Shown here: positions 22,422 to 37,400 of the stretch, piece after piece
Numbering within the stretch: position 1 is the first letter of the stretch
Layout: every line of letters starts with the position of its first letter
Assembly (NCBI GenBank): GCA_934045905.1
Contig: OW203763.1
Span: 42,313,172-42,377,171, forward strand
Origin: Leuctra nigra
Lineage: Eukaryota > Arthropoda > Insecta > Plecoptera > Leuctridae
Reading direction: 5' to 3'
Length of the DNA stretch: 64,000 bases
Notes under the pieces: model-generated
Database searches by the model: none
What the model was told of the DNA's origin: nothing
The model's input: only the letters and a program-made list of their open reading frames with translations
Position numbers and translations under genes: made by a program

Positions 22422-25400
22422 CTGTCGAAGAATCCAGAAGTACAATAAGAATTCATCATTTGTTTTCATGTCGTCATGTTTTCTTAAGACCCCAGGTGAC
22501 TACTCGAGGATTAAGAACATATTATGCACTTATTTACATTTTTAATAGTTGTCGGATATGAAGTATCGAAATGATACATTTTTAGTTTCACTGGAAAACA
22601 TATACTTTTATGTTGATTTAGTGAACCATATTTCAATTAAATATGAATGTTTATATTTTCATTGAGTTAGGTACGGAATTCCGGTTCGAAAATTAGCCCA
22701 AACCGGTACTCGCTCATCAACGCGTTGCACTGGGCGTTTCCTTAGTCTTATCTTAGACTAAATAACTGTGGTCTTATTAACTCACCTCCGACAAGCAAGG
22801 TCAGCGCGACACCATTAGTTCGTTTATTCACAGCGCTGTTTGCTGCTAGAATGAATTTCATTGTCACTCCCTTGCAGAGACGGATGTCAAATTGCTCCAA
22901 ATCATTGCACATGGATACCAACCTAACAACAAGATAATTACAATTGTCAGACACTGGGACGTTAAAGCACTGCGAAACACGACAAGTATCGATGTACCTA
23001 CACTCAACAAATCATAAAACGGTATTTGAGCAAAACGGATCGGCTGATGATAAGGTTTCTTGACAATCAATCCTTGTTATTATCAATGAAATCAGAGCTC
23101 ACCGACTAGGGTAAGATGTTGTGTTAGCATACACTTCATTGGATGATGCCATCAAATCATTTTCAGCCAATACAATTCTTTCGAATACGGTTTTATTTTT
23201 AGTCGGGTGTATATATACCTACTCCATCCATCATGGAGTTAGCTAGGATGATTGAAACAACTTATTGCCTACTTATTGCTAACAAGAATTCTTGAGTGGT
23301 ACATTTTATGGTCATGGTGTTCCCTTAAGGTGATACTAGCGCTCGGCCGTTTTAGAAAATTGAGATAGAAAAATTGTTTCATAAGTGAGTGTAACTTTTA
23401 CAGGATGTTCACATGATCAGTCTGATTGAATATTAGTAGCACTTTTAAATTTTTGCTTATTGCATCGTTAATTAGGCGCCGGTTATTAAAAAAAACAGCG
23501 CAAAACAATGAAATTTGCAATACGATTGGAGACCAAACCCGTAAACCAATTGCTCTCAAATTTTAATCATGGTTAGATAAAAGACAAACTTAGGGTTATC
23601 CCTTGGCACATTTTTTAAATTTAATTTTTTACGGCGCCCAGGGAGATCAGAAAATAGCTAATTTTTCACCAAAAATCCACTAATTATTACTAATTAACGA
23701 AACAAAAAATTAAAAATTTACCAAGGGATAACCCTAAGTTTGTCTTTTATCTAATCACGATTAAAATTTCAAATAATTTGGTTCACCCATTTCGTCTCCA
23801 ACCTTATCGCAAAAAGTGTCTACAAAAAGCAGCAAAATCGCTCGTGCTTGCAGCACCTTAACATCATCCAATACTCACATTTGAGATTTTTCTAAGCCCA
23901 GTGCTTCAAATAAGCGTTACGGGTTGGACATTTTCATTCGTTACGGGTGGGAGTGGGACATCACCTACCATTCCCATTGTCTAATGTCAAAACTTTTCTC
24001 TTATATCTGTTTCCCAAAAAGACGAAGCAAATGCATGCTAATTTGCATTAAACTGGGAACAATTTACTTTTATTAAGCAATATTTGGATGAAAAACTAAT
24101 TCTGAAATAAAACTAATAAAAATACCCCGTATTATTGAAAATGAGCCTATTCGTATCCTACATTTGCCTACTTATTGCAGATCATGAGCTCAATCGATGA
24201 AGAATCTGATGAATGCTTACTCATGCAGGCCAGTTGCAACTACTATTGGTTTTGGTCTGATGTTATCGATCAGTCATATGAAAGCAGAAATGTCATAATA
24301 AAAGCTGTCCAAGCACTTGTAGTTTACAACAACCGTAGGCAGTTTAAGTTTTAAGGGGGGAAGAGCGTAACCCATACTTCGATAGAATTCGCTGTAACTT
24401 TGCATTCTTATAGACAATTTCATTCTACACCAGAATATGGCCCCCAAAAACTAGCATCGTGACTTAGTTTTTGAGATAAACCCATATGTCTCCCAATGTT
24501 AGCTTATGGCAGCCAAGAAAAATCGTGCAATTTTTACGCTAAAATGAAGATCTAATTTTTTTGTGTCGATAGATTTCAACAAAAAACTTATTTTCTAGTA
24601 GACATATGGATATATTATCAGGAAAAAATATAAAACGATACCATCCTGAACTATTTTTTTAAAAGTTAGACAGCAAAAACTAAATCATTTTCCTATACCT
24701 CCTGTGTTAAAATTTTCCTCATCTTCTGAAGGCATCAAATTGAAAACTCAATATAAGTCATGGGTTGCAAATTACATGACATTTTATGAATCCTTCATAC
24801 TTAAATATAGTTGAAATATTGGAAAAGTTAATAAATATTGCTAATTTCAGTAAAAAATATTTTCGGGGTGTGGCATTCGATGTCCCCACCTTAAGAGTTA
24901 CCATTTGTAAATTTCATGCTAATATAGAGTGACAACTGCTCAAAGGGTGTAAAAATAGTGGGAATAGTGGGCAGATTTGAGTAAAATAGTGGTCATTATA
25001 CTGGGCTATTATTTGAAAAATAGTGGTGCCTATTTCAATGCCTATTTCAATAGGCATTGAAATATGCAATTCGCCACTAAAAGTATCAATAGATAGCGCT
25101 GCCGTCACTGTGAATATTTTCAAGATGATGGGAGTTAAGGGTACTCTGTTCACGTCAAACGTGATTTCTTATGGCAAAACCTGGTTCAAAAACACGCACT
25201 TAACAGGATATTCAGACAATTGAAGTCCTTTATAATCTGATACTAAGTAAACTTATGAATGTATGAACATACAGTAACTATTCGTTTCTGTTGATGGATA
25301 CTAGATAATTGTTAAATAAAACTTAAAATTCTAAGTAATAACACTTCTGGAGTGCCATGATTGGTTGGTCGATGGGCGGAGCAAGCTTCTCATTGGCTGA

Positions 25401-28400
25401 CGCATTTCATGTTTGCATCATTCTGAGACTGCAATTTGAACTCGGATAAAAATTCTGAGGTGACAGATCGAAAATGCATAATCTTTTTTATACTGGTAAT
25501 TATTTTTAAGGTTCTACGATTAATAGTGCCTGATGTAGAGGTGTCCAAACTTAGCATGTTGCTTATGAGAAATTGGTTCTAATACCCCAATCACTAGTGC
25601 CACTTTCTGCCGGCAGAGCGCTCAATGCAACTTTTAGTGACGAATACAAAAGCACTTCTTTACATGAAAATCAATGTTTTGATTACATGTAAAATAAACG
25701 TACACTCCCCCAAATAATAAACGGTACTTGGTACAAAACGTATTGGCTGCTGGGCCGGTTCCTTGACAATCAATCCTTGTTATTATCAATGAAATCAGAG
25801 CTCACCTAAAAGAGTTAGATAATGCGTTAGCACTGACTTCATGGGATGATGCCATCAAACCTTAATCAGTCAATTCATTTTCTTTCGAGTTCCGTTTATT
25901 ATATGGGGGAGTGTACCTATAGACATGAAATTTTATGTATTACAATTTATTCATAATATGAATGTTCCACATTTCAAACTCAAAATAGATACTTTGCAAT
26001 AGGTTTGTTCGTTCGCTCTACACTAGTGACACTGGAATAACACTGGCCGGCACTCGCCCTATACCGAGTGTGGAAAGTTCTACACCAACTAAAACTTTTT
26101 GTCGGTCTAACAGTTCAAGTGTAACTAGTGTAGAGGGCATGAACAGATAGCTAATAGTTGAAAACATAAGTATGACGTGTAACTGACCAGCAGATTTAAT
26201 AACAATCTGAATCACAGTGTCTTTTGATTACATGGCATCAATAAATGTCAAGGTCATACATTTTATTAAGTAAATTGGGACGGCCCCCAGCAACCCGCGG
26301 GTCCGGGCCGCGCAGGCCCGGGAAAATTTTGAATTTCAAGAATGAAATAGAGCCATTTCTATGCGTTTTGGACTAGAAATTTCAGCGATTTTGATCATCT
26401 AAAATTGCTAGTTCACAATTATGGAAATTAGGTTTCAAAGTATTAGTTTCCAATTCCATATATTTTCTCAAAAATTTGTATTATGGAAGGATATTGCGAA
26501 GTCGCCCAAATCGGTGATGGCGACAACACCCAAAAGTTGGTCCCATTTAGTAGGGTCAAGTCGCCCAAATTGCAGCAAGTCACCTAATCTGGCAACCCTG
26601 GCTCCAACTGCTGTGCACCAGTGGACTGCCAAATTCGAAAAATCAAATTTTCGATATGGCGGCACTTGCCACAGTAACTTCTGGCCACAGTATCAACTTT
26701 GATGGCATGAAATTGATTGCAAGTGCAGACTATTATCGGCAGCGGTCAATTCGAGAAGCACTGGAGATTGAGCGACGCCCTCATAATTGCAACAAGCGAG
26801 ATGATAGCATCCGTTTGCCGAATGCATGGAAGCCGATTGTAGCTACAATGCTGGTAATGCCGACTACACCAAGTTCAACGCTGCCAGTTACACGCCAACC
26901 GGTTAGCTCAGAAGCAAGAGGACCATGCACTCGAAGTCAAACTCGTCGCCTTGCCTGCCATACTATTGATTGATTTTTGAGACCATGATCATCTTTAATT
27001 GATTGACCTTGCATTATTTTTGTATTCAAGTTAGTTTAGTTTTGTTTTTCATAACCACCTGTTGTCTGTATTGTTTATTCTGTCATTCATAGCCTGAGGA
27101 AGACTGATACAAGTCGGTCGAAACGTTGCTGTTTAATAAACTTATCAGAATATTACAGCATTATTTAATAATTTAAATATTAGATAGATTTATTTTACTG
27201 TGTTGATATATTTTATACATACTGTTACTGTATAGAAATATGATATTTTATCAAGAAATTAATATTATTATAAAACATTTCATGCAGTACGAAATTTAAG
27301 TACGCAACTTGATTTTCAGTTGTTTCTAATTCGCTAAATCAAGCTTCCTCTCTGCACTCTGGTGGTAGAAATGTGTACTTGAGGAAGGGTGTAGCAATTC
27401 AATTCTCCATAAGGTACCTGTAGAGTTTGGATACCTCTACTTCATACACTATTTAACATAGAACCATAAAAATTGTAATGAGTATAGAAAAGATTATGCT
27501 TATTCGATCTGTCACCTCAGAAATTTATTTTTTGTGTCTAAATAATTATAAAATAACTTTCCGTATGAAGCAAATACGGCTTATACTGTAGCCTGATTGG
27601 TCCGTTGGACCATTTCCTGTCCTCTGATTGGCTGATGCATTACATGTTTGAACAATTATTACGCTGCAATTTAACCTCGGAGAAAAATTCTGAGGTGACA
27701 GATCGATAAAGCATCATCTTTTCTATACTTGTTACTTTTTTCAGGGTCCTATGTTTAATTGTGTATGAAGTAGATGTATCCAAACTATACACGTTCCTTA
27801 TGAAGAATTGAATGCGTACACCCTTCCTCTAGTACCTCATCTCTACCACTAGAGTGCAGAGCTGATCTTGATTGTGCGAATAGAAACAGGCGAAATCAGT
27901 CTGTTTTTACAGATTTTCTTTTTATTTAAACCCTAAACACAACATTTGAAAACGGTTAAAATTATCAGAAAATACGAACTTTAAAATAAATAAAAAAACA
28001 AATTTTTAATGTGTATTTAATATTTCAATTACTGCAGTTGATATAAGGTAAGTTTGACATCTGTCCATGTTAGCGTATGGGAAATTTCAAGATTATTTTT
28101 CAAGATATCTCTTAAAATAATCCTGTAACACAAGTTTTCGTTTCCGTATTTGTATTTGTTACTGTTCGAGGTGTAGGTATTTCAAGAAAATTGGAAGAAT
28201 TTCTATTTAACAATGACTTTTGGTGGAAGAAGGTACTTTAAACATCTTTATAAATCCACTTTTGAACAAGAATATTCACACTGTGACTGGTCCCACCCGT
28301 AACATTTCCTTGTCCAGCCCGTAACGGTGTTCAACAAGTCACTAGAGTCATAGAATTGTAGCAATCAACATGTCATAATGAAATTATATTGCATTGACAT

Positions 28401-31400
28401 GTCATTATTTGAAGAAATAAATACTAGAACCCCATATTAATTCTAGATTCACAGAATTTCTTGCTCATCCATGAGGGTTTTAAAAAGATGTTCAAATGTG
28501 TCCCACCCGTAAAGTTTTTACACAATTTATACCAAATATAGAGATATATTTATGGTAAAATTTTGAGAGCTTAAACTATATTCTACTTGATTTTACATGA
28601 CATAAAGTTGTGCGAATGTTCCAACCCGTAACGATGGAATGGGCGGAAAGTAACCCAGCATATAAAACTATCACTAAGAAACTAAAGGAATTCCTTCTGA
28701 ACCAGATGGCGTCCAGACATATCTGGGAATTCGCACAGTGCAATCTGATTGGCTGTTGCTACGCTGTCTGTCTGTCGAACATCCAACATATTTGGACATT
28801 TGTACTTTGGTATGGTATTCATAATACCTGAATATTGCTCCCCAAAACCACACAAGGAATGAAAAAATATTGATTTCCCAGATAATTGTCATTAGAAACA
28901 TTGAACACCAAATATAATAGGAATGTACCTACCAGACAGAAAAACCATTATCCCACTTAAAGGGGCAGTAAACCCCAAAACCAAAATAAATTAATTTTAC
29001 TATCATTCATGTTCGGACGTTCGAGCACATTCGCGTAGTGTTGAAAGATCCACTCTATAACACATGGTCTTGAAATAATACATTAAAGAAACGACCTTGC
29101 GATACTTGGCGAGTCCGAACTAGGCTGAAAGTAATTTCATATTAGTCATCTTTAGGTACTCGGGATGAGCAAAACAATTACAGACCATGATAAGCTATGT
29201 GATAAAATAACAATCAAACCTTCATCTTCTTATTTACCTGCAATATTCAATTAATCAATCATATCTCTGAATTTTGCTGCATTTTTTATGGGAGTACATC
29301 CACTACTACCGCACGTGCGGGTCTAATGTGATGAAACCTAGCAAATGCTCATAAAATGTCCCTTTAAATTTTATGATGATTAGTTCTGTGTGAGGCATTA
29401 GTGCGAAATACATGTCTGTGAATAATCAAGATTGTGTGTTTACCTAACTAGGAAAACGCTCTGAGTAACGCGTTGATGAGCGAGCACGGATACGCGCAAC
29501 ACCTCGAACCGAAATTCTATCGATCGAAAATGTCATTAAAAGCCAATAATTCTAAAATTTCGCCACAGATTTGTATAAAAATCTCAAAAAATTCCTAAAA
29601 TATTGGTCCAAATAACCATGCAAAGCTTTAAGTTGATCGATTGAACCTTTATGATTAAACGGTTCCGTGTTAATTTTCAAAAATCACAGGATCTTGTTAA
29701 AAAAATATACCTGGGGCCACTCATATGATAACAGTGTGTCTACACAATATTAGATCGACTGTTAAACGGTAATTATCAGTTTCATATGCGTTTGAAAGTT
29801 TCTGCTCTAACTACCTTGCCTTGAACTGAAGAGTCGAAGTCGCCGTGAATTAACAGCCAACACGCAAAAAGTCCGTAAAATGTCAATAACTTTTGGATTT
29901 AAACACAGATTAGTATGAAAATTTTCAAAACGCAGATAATGTTGGTCCCAACCATCATGCGAAGTGATAAGTTGATCGTTCAATCGGTTATAGTTTAAAT
30001 GTCTAAAAACACATAAAAGATGGTTTTAAATTTTAACCAATGGGAGGATTTGGCTGAAACTTTGTTTGATTGGGTACAATGTTGGGGGTAATGACTTGTC
30101 AAAATTTCAATTTGATCGAAACAACCAATCGAAAGTTACTTTTTTAAATTTGAACCAATCAATGGATTTCAAAAAAAATAGGGTCTGCAACAATCAGAAA
30201 TGTTACGTACATGTGTGCAAAATTTCAGCTCGATCGAAGAAAAACTCTGACCTGTATATCGTCAGTAACAGAAAAAACAAAAAACAAAAAAAAAAAACAG
30301 AGGTCCGTGCCAAAAGAGCCAAAAGGAGACGCTCGCTTCGCTCGCTCAAATAGAGAGCCAGATTTGCATAACACTTACGAACTAACATATAAAACTAAAT
30401 TTACGATCGACGTTACAGCAAATAACCCCTCAACCCAAGTGCAATACTGTACAAAGGAAAAATATCAAAAGAACCTAAACTTTCGAAACAAATTATCAAC
30501 TTTATAAATGATTTAATTTTGTCTTTCTACTTGTCACAATTCAAATACGTAGTAATGGTGAACAACAGTAGTGTTAAGTTTCAGATATGAACAAAAAAAA
30601 TAGTATCAGGGTTAAGGGGGGCTTTAACATTGTGTTAAAACTGAAAATTAAATGAGAGTCACGGAAATTAATGTTGATAGCCTAATTTTTTATTACATAT
30701 TTGGCATCAATATTTGGCTCCATAGCATCATGTTAATTACGAAGTTTCATCAAAATATCATTAATATAGGGTTACGTTAGAGACATTTTAATACTGAGCA
30801 TAAAATGCATGAATATGATCTAATAATTTACCTTGAGCAGCCAAAATCGGTCAGTTTTAGACATGAGTGACAACTAATTTTCTTCATTTTTCTTTGACCA
30901 GCAAGGGAGACCGCGAGTCTATCATTTCTGCCCATCTTCAAGTCGACCTGTTTGTGCATTCGAGTCAAGTACTCGATGCCGGCATCCGTGATGTCATTGC
31001 CTGTGAAATCATTAACATTAAACATTTCTATTCAGAGCTGACAGCAATGTTCACAAGAAGGAAGTGATTGCGATTAGTAAGGACTCAGGTTGGATGATTT
31101 TATGTGATTGGAATGAAGACTGAGGATACATTTACAATGTTATTTGGAATGCAGACATAGCAATGCAATATTAAAAACGATGATTATCTAGTAGAAAAGT
31201 CACACAGCACACTCTAAACTCTAACAAAACTCCATGTAAAAACCAGCCAAGTCTCTTCATCTAAAATAAAATACTACAAAGTCACCGCTTTAAAGTAGCG
31301 ATATCAAAAAATTAGGCAAGTCAACAATTTAATGTAATAAAAAGATAAATTGAGTAAATAAATAAATGTCTTAGAGCGTCAAATTGCAAAGAGATTGTCA

Positions 31401-34400
31401 ATCCATTATTGAGGATAAGTTGAAGAAGTACCTACATGATATGTCGAGGATCTCCATATTTTTGCAGTGTTTGGATATTGCTCGCAGCATTTCGTCATTG
31501 ATAGCTCCATTATTGCTGCATGTCAGAGACACTAACCCGGTGAGATGTGTCATGGAATGCACATTAATACCATAATCTACTGGCATGTGTACGCGGTAGT
31601 GCTTGTCCATGCACAACGTTTCCAACTGTGTTAGGTTCTTCAAGATGTCATTGAGCCTACTGCTCTCCAGAGCCTCAATATGTATATCGTTCATGCTCAG
31701 CTTTTTCAAACATTGGAATCTTGAAAAGTGTTCCACACTTAATGATATATAAATGCCGTCACAGCTATCTATTGTCAGTTCCTCGACTTTGGAGTTAAGT
31801 TTGGACAAGCTGTTACTTGTGAGCATGTCATTGCTGTCCAGAGACACAGAAATCAACGCCGGACAAAGCGGGAAGAAGTCTGTAAGATTTTTATCGGTCA
31901 AATTGCAGTTGTAGAAGATTATGCGCTGAAGTTGATTTGCAATTCCATAGAGCTCGTTTAACATGCGTTGAAGATCGAAATTACTTACACCTAGGCAACG
32001 GAGATTTGGACATTCTTCAGCTGAAATCCAAACAAAGAATAAAGTTAACACAGTAATCAGTAATCACAATTCATGAAATCATGTAGGTTCAAATCGGGAT
32101 ACTCGGGATTTACTCAAATCGGGATGAGTAAAAAAAAACAAGTGATTTTATTGTCCTCAGTGCTTTTCAGCTCCACGGCTTAAAGAGGGGGGGGGGGGAA
32201 TTTAAATTTAAAAAGAAATAAAATGATTTTACCATTAGAAGACTAGAAAACGCTCAGTGTAACGCGTTGATGAGCGAGCACGGGTACGTGTAAATTCTCG
32301 AACCGGAAATGCGTACACAACGCACAGAAAACATGTACATCCATATTGAATTGAAATATGATCACTCTATCAACATAAAAGTATGTATATGCTTTTCATC
32401 GAAACTTGAAAATAGCATCTATGCACCCTGGTAAATATAGCAAATCAGATTCAATTCAATTGGCACTGGAAAACATTCATTTCGCTACTTCATTACTGAC
32501 AGATATTAAAAATTGCAATAAGTTCAAATGTTCTTAACTGATTGGGATGGAATTTTGTAAAATAAGAGACAATTTTGGTGAGCGAGCACAGAACATGCAA
32601 CATCCACAGTCACGATACACGATACGGCACAAGACGATTTTCTTTGCAACTTTCCAATCATCCATATAAATACTCTGGATAAATAACAGATCAATTGTGT
32701 TGTGACTTACCATCATACTTTTCCCAGAAATCTCTATTGACAACCAATATTAAACTCGTAAAATGACAATTAATACTGGACTGGTTGGGCTTACATTGTG
32801 TAAAATTTTAGATACCTTATGTTGGTTTTGATCACCATGCAAAATTTGAACTTAATCGGAACATTTGATTGTCGACCAATCAGAATATATTATTGAGCGA
32901 GCGAAGCGAGCGTCTCCTTTTGGCTCATTTGGCACGGACCACTTTTTTTTCTTTTTCTGCTACCTGAGGATATACAGGTCAGAGTTTTTCTTCGATCGAG
33001 CTGAAATTTTGCACACGTGTAGAGACAACCTTTTCTGTTTGCAGACCCTAATTGTTTTGAAATCCATTTATTGGTTAAAATTTAAATAAACATCTCCTGA
33101 TAGGTTGTAAAATGAAAATGGCCTTCGATATATGTGATCAAACTCATATTTGGCATGGTCAGTAAGACGCTCTGGTTCAAGCTCTGAGCTTGTATTCCGG
33201 AGGCCCGGGTTCGATTCCCGCGGCCGTCCTTCCTGACTGGGGTTTTTTCGTGGTTTTCCCACAGTCGACAGGCAAATGCTGGGAAGGTACCCTACAAATA
33301 GGCCACGACCGCCTCCTTCCCACCTTCCATCCTTACCTACTCTTCACCATCATCTCCCAATCATCATCATAATCATTCATCCGTCGCCATTAGCCTCGCT
33401 GCAGAACAGTGCGACGTTAAGCCCCAGACAAAAAAAAATATTTTACAATTTTTCATCCTAATCAGTTAGGAACTTATGAACTTATTGACATTTTTAATAG
33501 CTGTCAGTAATGAAGTATCGAAATGAATGTTTTTCAGTGCCAATTGAATTGAATCTGATTTGCTTTATGTACCAGGGTGCTTAGATGCCATTTTCAAGTT
33601 TCGATGAAAAGCATATACTTTTATGTCGATTGAGTGGCTCATATTATTTCAATTCAATATGGACTATATGTTTTATGCGTTGTGTACGCATTTCCTGTTG
33701 GAGAATTTGCACGTACCCGTGCTCGCTCATCAATGCGTTATTCTGAGCGTTTTCCTAGTTTAAACTTAAACCAATAGGAGGATTTGGCCATCATACTGCA
33801 TCCGATTTGATATGCGCAGCTCAAAAATGCTTTCATTTTACTGTAAATTGTGGGCTGCCTGGCTGCTCTACAGGCCTTGGAGCAGAAGCTTAAAGAAGGC
33901 AGGGATGCAAACTTAGTATACATTTTTCAAATATTTCAAGATTATGGAATAAAATGTCCTTAAAATGACAAACACTTTTGAAAATAACTACAGATTAGAC
34001 TGAAAATTGGCAAAAATACCTAAAATGTTGGTACCAATGGCCATGCGAAGTTTTAAGTTGATTGGTCAATCGGTTCTAGTTTAAATGTCAAAAATCACAG
34101 GAAAGATGGTTTTAAATTTTAACCAATAAGAGAATTTGGCTGAAACTTTGAACGACTGAGGACAATGTTGGTCGTAATGACTCGTCAAAATTTCAAATTG
34201 ATCGGAACAACCAATCGAAAGATAATTTTTTTACATTTGAACCAATCACAGGATCCCGTTCAAAAACGATCCCAGGGACCGCATAGAATACGTTAGTATG
34301 TGTGCAAAATTTTAGATCGATTGGTTGAGCGGTTTGACCTGGGCCGTGACCACAAAACAAAAAACAAAACAAAAACACACAGAGAAAGTGCCATAAGAGT

Positions 34401-37400
34401 ACTGTGGTGACGCTCGCTACGCTCGCTCAATTATATTTTGCTACAAAGTTGATGATGTTACTTGTAGACTAACCTTAAATATTTTTAACTGTTTATAGCT
34501 CAAAACATTTCTGAGTAATAGATGTCACGGCTGTTACACGTCACGGATGCTACATTTATGTTGTTGAAAGATTGTTGACTTATCAGCATGTTTTTACACA
34601 CTTGTAATATGATCACTAAATTTAACTGTTGTATTTGAGGGAAAGGCCTATACCTCCAAACACACAGGATTATGCCTATTAGATTAAATATTAATATCCA
34701 CAAACAATTAAATAAAACTTGATTGATTAAAAAACATTGGTTTATTCCAGAACATGGCTGGACTACCACTTCAGCCCAACGGATGGCAAAATTGAGGACA
34801 AAACTCAAAGAAGATCCTCACAAACTAGCCGAGTACCACAAGAAAGATCGGGAAATAAATCAAATAAACATGAATAAGGAGAAAGAAGAGTGTGAAAAGG
34901 ATGAAGACCCACCGAGATCGAATAGAGAAGCGACGAGACTACGAGTTCGAGAATGGAGTCTGATACTCAGTCAGACTCCTCAGTCTGGAATCTGATAAAA
35001 GTAATCACTCTACTTCCACAGTTCTAGGGTCATAGGGGAGATTGGGGTAATAAGGAACGGAAACAGGCAACTTTAAGTTTAAATTGATTTTCCCATTAAA
35101 TGTTATTTCTAAATTCAAAGTCTCTTGTTGAACTGTTGCCTACCTTCTCATTTTGTAATGTATTTTTAGGGATTGACATTCTATTTGATAATTACATTTT
35201 TTTAAAACTCGGTTATGTTCCTTTTAACCCCGTACTTTAAACTGCGTTGTAAACTGCGGAAATAACATGTAAAATAAGAATAATTTTATTTTGTCCTGAC
35301 AATATTTCCAAATATAGATAAATTTAAAAAGTCTGTTTTTTTTAATTGAGACCTATGGTGCACAATTAGTTATACCATACATTGCTCACTAACAATCTAC
35401 ATATTTCTGATAAAAAATATTTAGCTAATTGTCCACTCACAAGCCCTAAAAACAAATTAAAACGATTATAACAATGGGGCTATTAGGAACGCTAGGATTC
35501 TAAGCTAATAAATACTACATTTAGTTGTATAACACTGCATTTAATAACTCAGGTAACTATAATTTAATAGAGACTCAAATATTTCAGTGAGTTGGAATTA
35601 AAATTAAACACAGAATCCTATCGTTTTTGTAATGAACTGATGGTTCGTTTATTAACTTTTAACACCTGAGATTCTTGGATGCAGTCAAAATCGACTGCTT
35701 CAGGCCACTTGGACCTTGCATTTGCACTTGCAGCCGTTTTCAGAAACATGAAATTTCCCTACAAATAGGATGTTCCTATTTACCCCACATATTTAACATG
35801 CGTTTTCAATACATTGTTCCTGTTTACCCCTTGTTGTTCCTATTAGCCCCAAAAAGTGTTCCATATTACCCCGCAAAACTTCAAATATGGGGGAAATAGG
35901 AAGTAATCAGGCATTAAAGATAAAAATATTACAAAAAATGCTTTGTATTGTGTAAACACTTTCTGTATTAGTAAGCATACGATACGTTCAAATTTGAATT
36001 AAGAAATCTACGTTTTAAGCAAAAAAATAATGTATCATGCAAAATCCGAAACACTTACAATTTTTTTTATAGATGTTTAGAAAAGTGTTACAAACTTTCA
36101 AATTAAGAACATATTCTGCACTACCTAAGTGGACTATTTATAAAAAAATAATGCTCTTTAATACTGATGCCTTAAACAAAATTGCGCTTCACGTTTGAGA
36201 ATTATAGCCCTTGTTCCTAATTGCCCTAGTTCCTTATTACCCCAATCTCCCCTACAATACGGCAAGTACTCTTCGAAAGGCCTTTCACAAGGTACATCGT
36301 AATTGAGCGAGCGTAGCGAGCGTCACCACGGTACTCTTATGGCACTTTCACTGTGTTTTTTTTTGTTTGTTTGTTTTTGTTTTTTTTCCGCACAGCCCAG
36401 GTTAAACCGCACATTCAATCGATCTGAAACTTTGCAGATATGCTAACGTAATCTATGCGGTCCCTGGGATCGTTCTTGAACGGGCTCCTGTGATTGGTTC
36501 AAGTTTAAAAAAAATTATCTTTCGATTAGTTGCTCCGATCAATTTGAAATTTGGCATAGTAATTGCAACCAACATTGTACCCAATCATACAAAGTTTCAG
36601 CCAAATCCTCCCATTGGTTAAAATTTAAAAAAATCTTTCATATGATTTTTGAAATTTAAACTAGAACCGATTGAGCGATCAACTTAAAACTTCGCGTGGT
36701 CATTGGTACCAACATTATCTGTATATTTGAAAATTTTCAGACTTATCTGTGCTTAAATCCAAAAGTTATTGACATTTTACGGACATTTTGCATGTTGGCT
36801 GCCAAATTTCTCGAAAATGTTGATCACGGCTACTTCGACTCTTTATAGTTCCAAGGTAGTTAGAGCAGAAACTTTCAAACGTATGAAACTGATATGACCG
36901 TTCAACAGTTCGTCTAATATTGTGTAAGTACACACACTTATATCATATGAGTGGTCCCAGGTATATATTTTAAATAGATCCAATGATTTTTGAATATTAA
37001 CAAGAAACATTTTAATCATAAAGGTTCAATCGATCAACTTAAAACATTGCATGGTTATTGGGACTAATACTTCAGGAATATTTGGATATTTTTATACCTA
37101 CAAGTCTGACGAATTTCAAGAATCATTGCCTTTTAATGATATTTTCGATAGACATTATTTCGGTTCGAGATGTTGCGCGTGTCCGTGCTCGCTCATCAAC
37201 GCGTTACACAGAGCGTTTTCCTAGTTTACCCTACAGCCCATCAAAAAAGGGCAGTTGTCCAGCAGCTGTTAAAAGAAATATTTGCGAACACAGCTGAAAT
37301 TTTTGTAGTCGGCAATCAAATACCTAAATCTAGTCCTCGTTCATATCAAAAGGAAGTTTTGGAAAAGATTATTGAGTTTTATGGAAATGATGACGTTATC

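Larger units (their letters stand above)
26640..27150 (+). mobile_element. Penelope-like element, 3' fragment
   Basis: Encodes the end of a GIY-YIG endonuclease (INFDGMKLIA, IREALEIERRPHN, KRDDSIRLPNAWKP) followed by a tail with CTGAGGA ... GAAACG. It closely parallels the Penelope-like fragment at 52507-52905. RT and the GIY-YIG core are missing, so this is a 5'-truncated insertion in intron 4 of the F-box gene. Confidence 0.7.
32243..34430 (-). mobile_element. Helitron-like family A, copy A4 (outer)
   Basis: The plus strand starts CTAGAAAACGCTCAGTGT and ends CGCTACGCTCGCTCAA. The inner copy at 32893-33758 interrupts it. The flanking order matches A1 (for example TTGGTTTTGATCACCATGCA and GATTTGGCC). 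A second TGAGCGAGCACAGAACATG at about 32578 suggests a chimera of two family A variants. Confidence 0.75.

Noticed and set aside
30066..30507. Lys/Arg-rich ORFs
   Set aside because: Lie in Helitron-like copy A3 and its flank, and reflect A-rich low complexity.
33156..33225. tRNA gene
   Set aside because: It has box A and box B but continues into a SINE body with an A-tail and lies inside a transposon.
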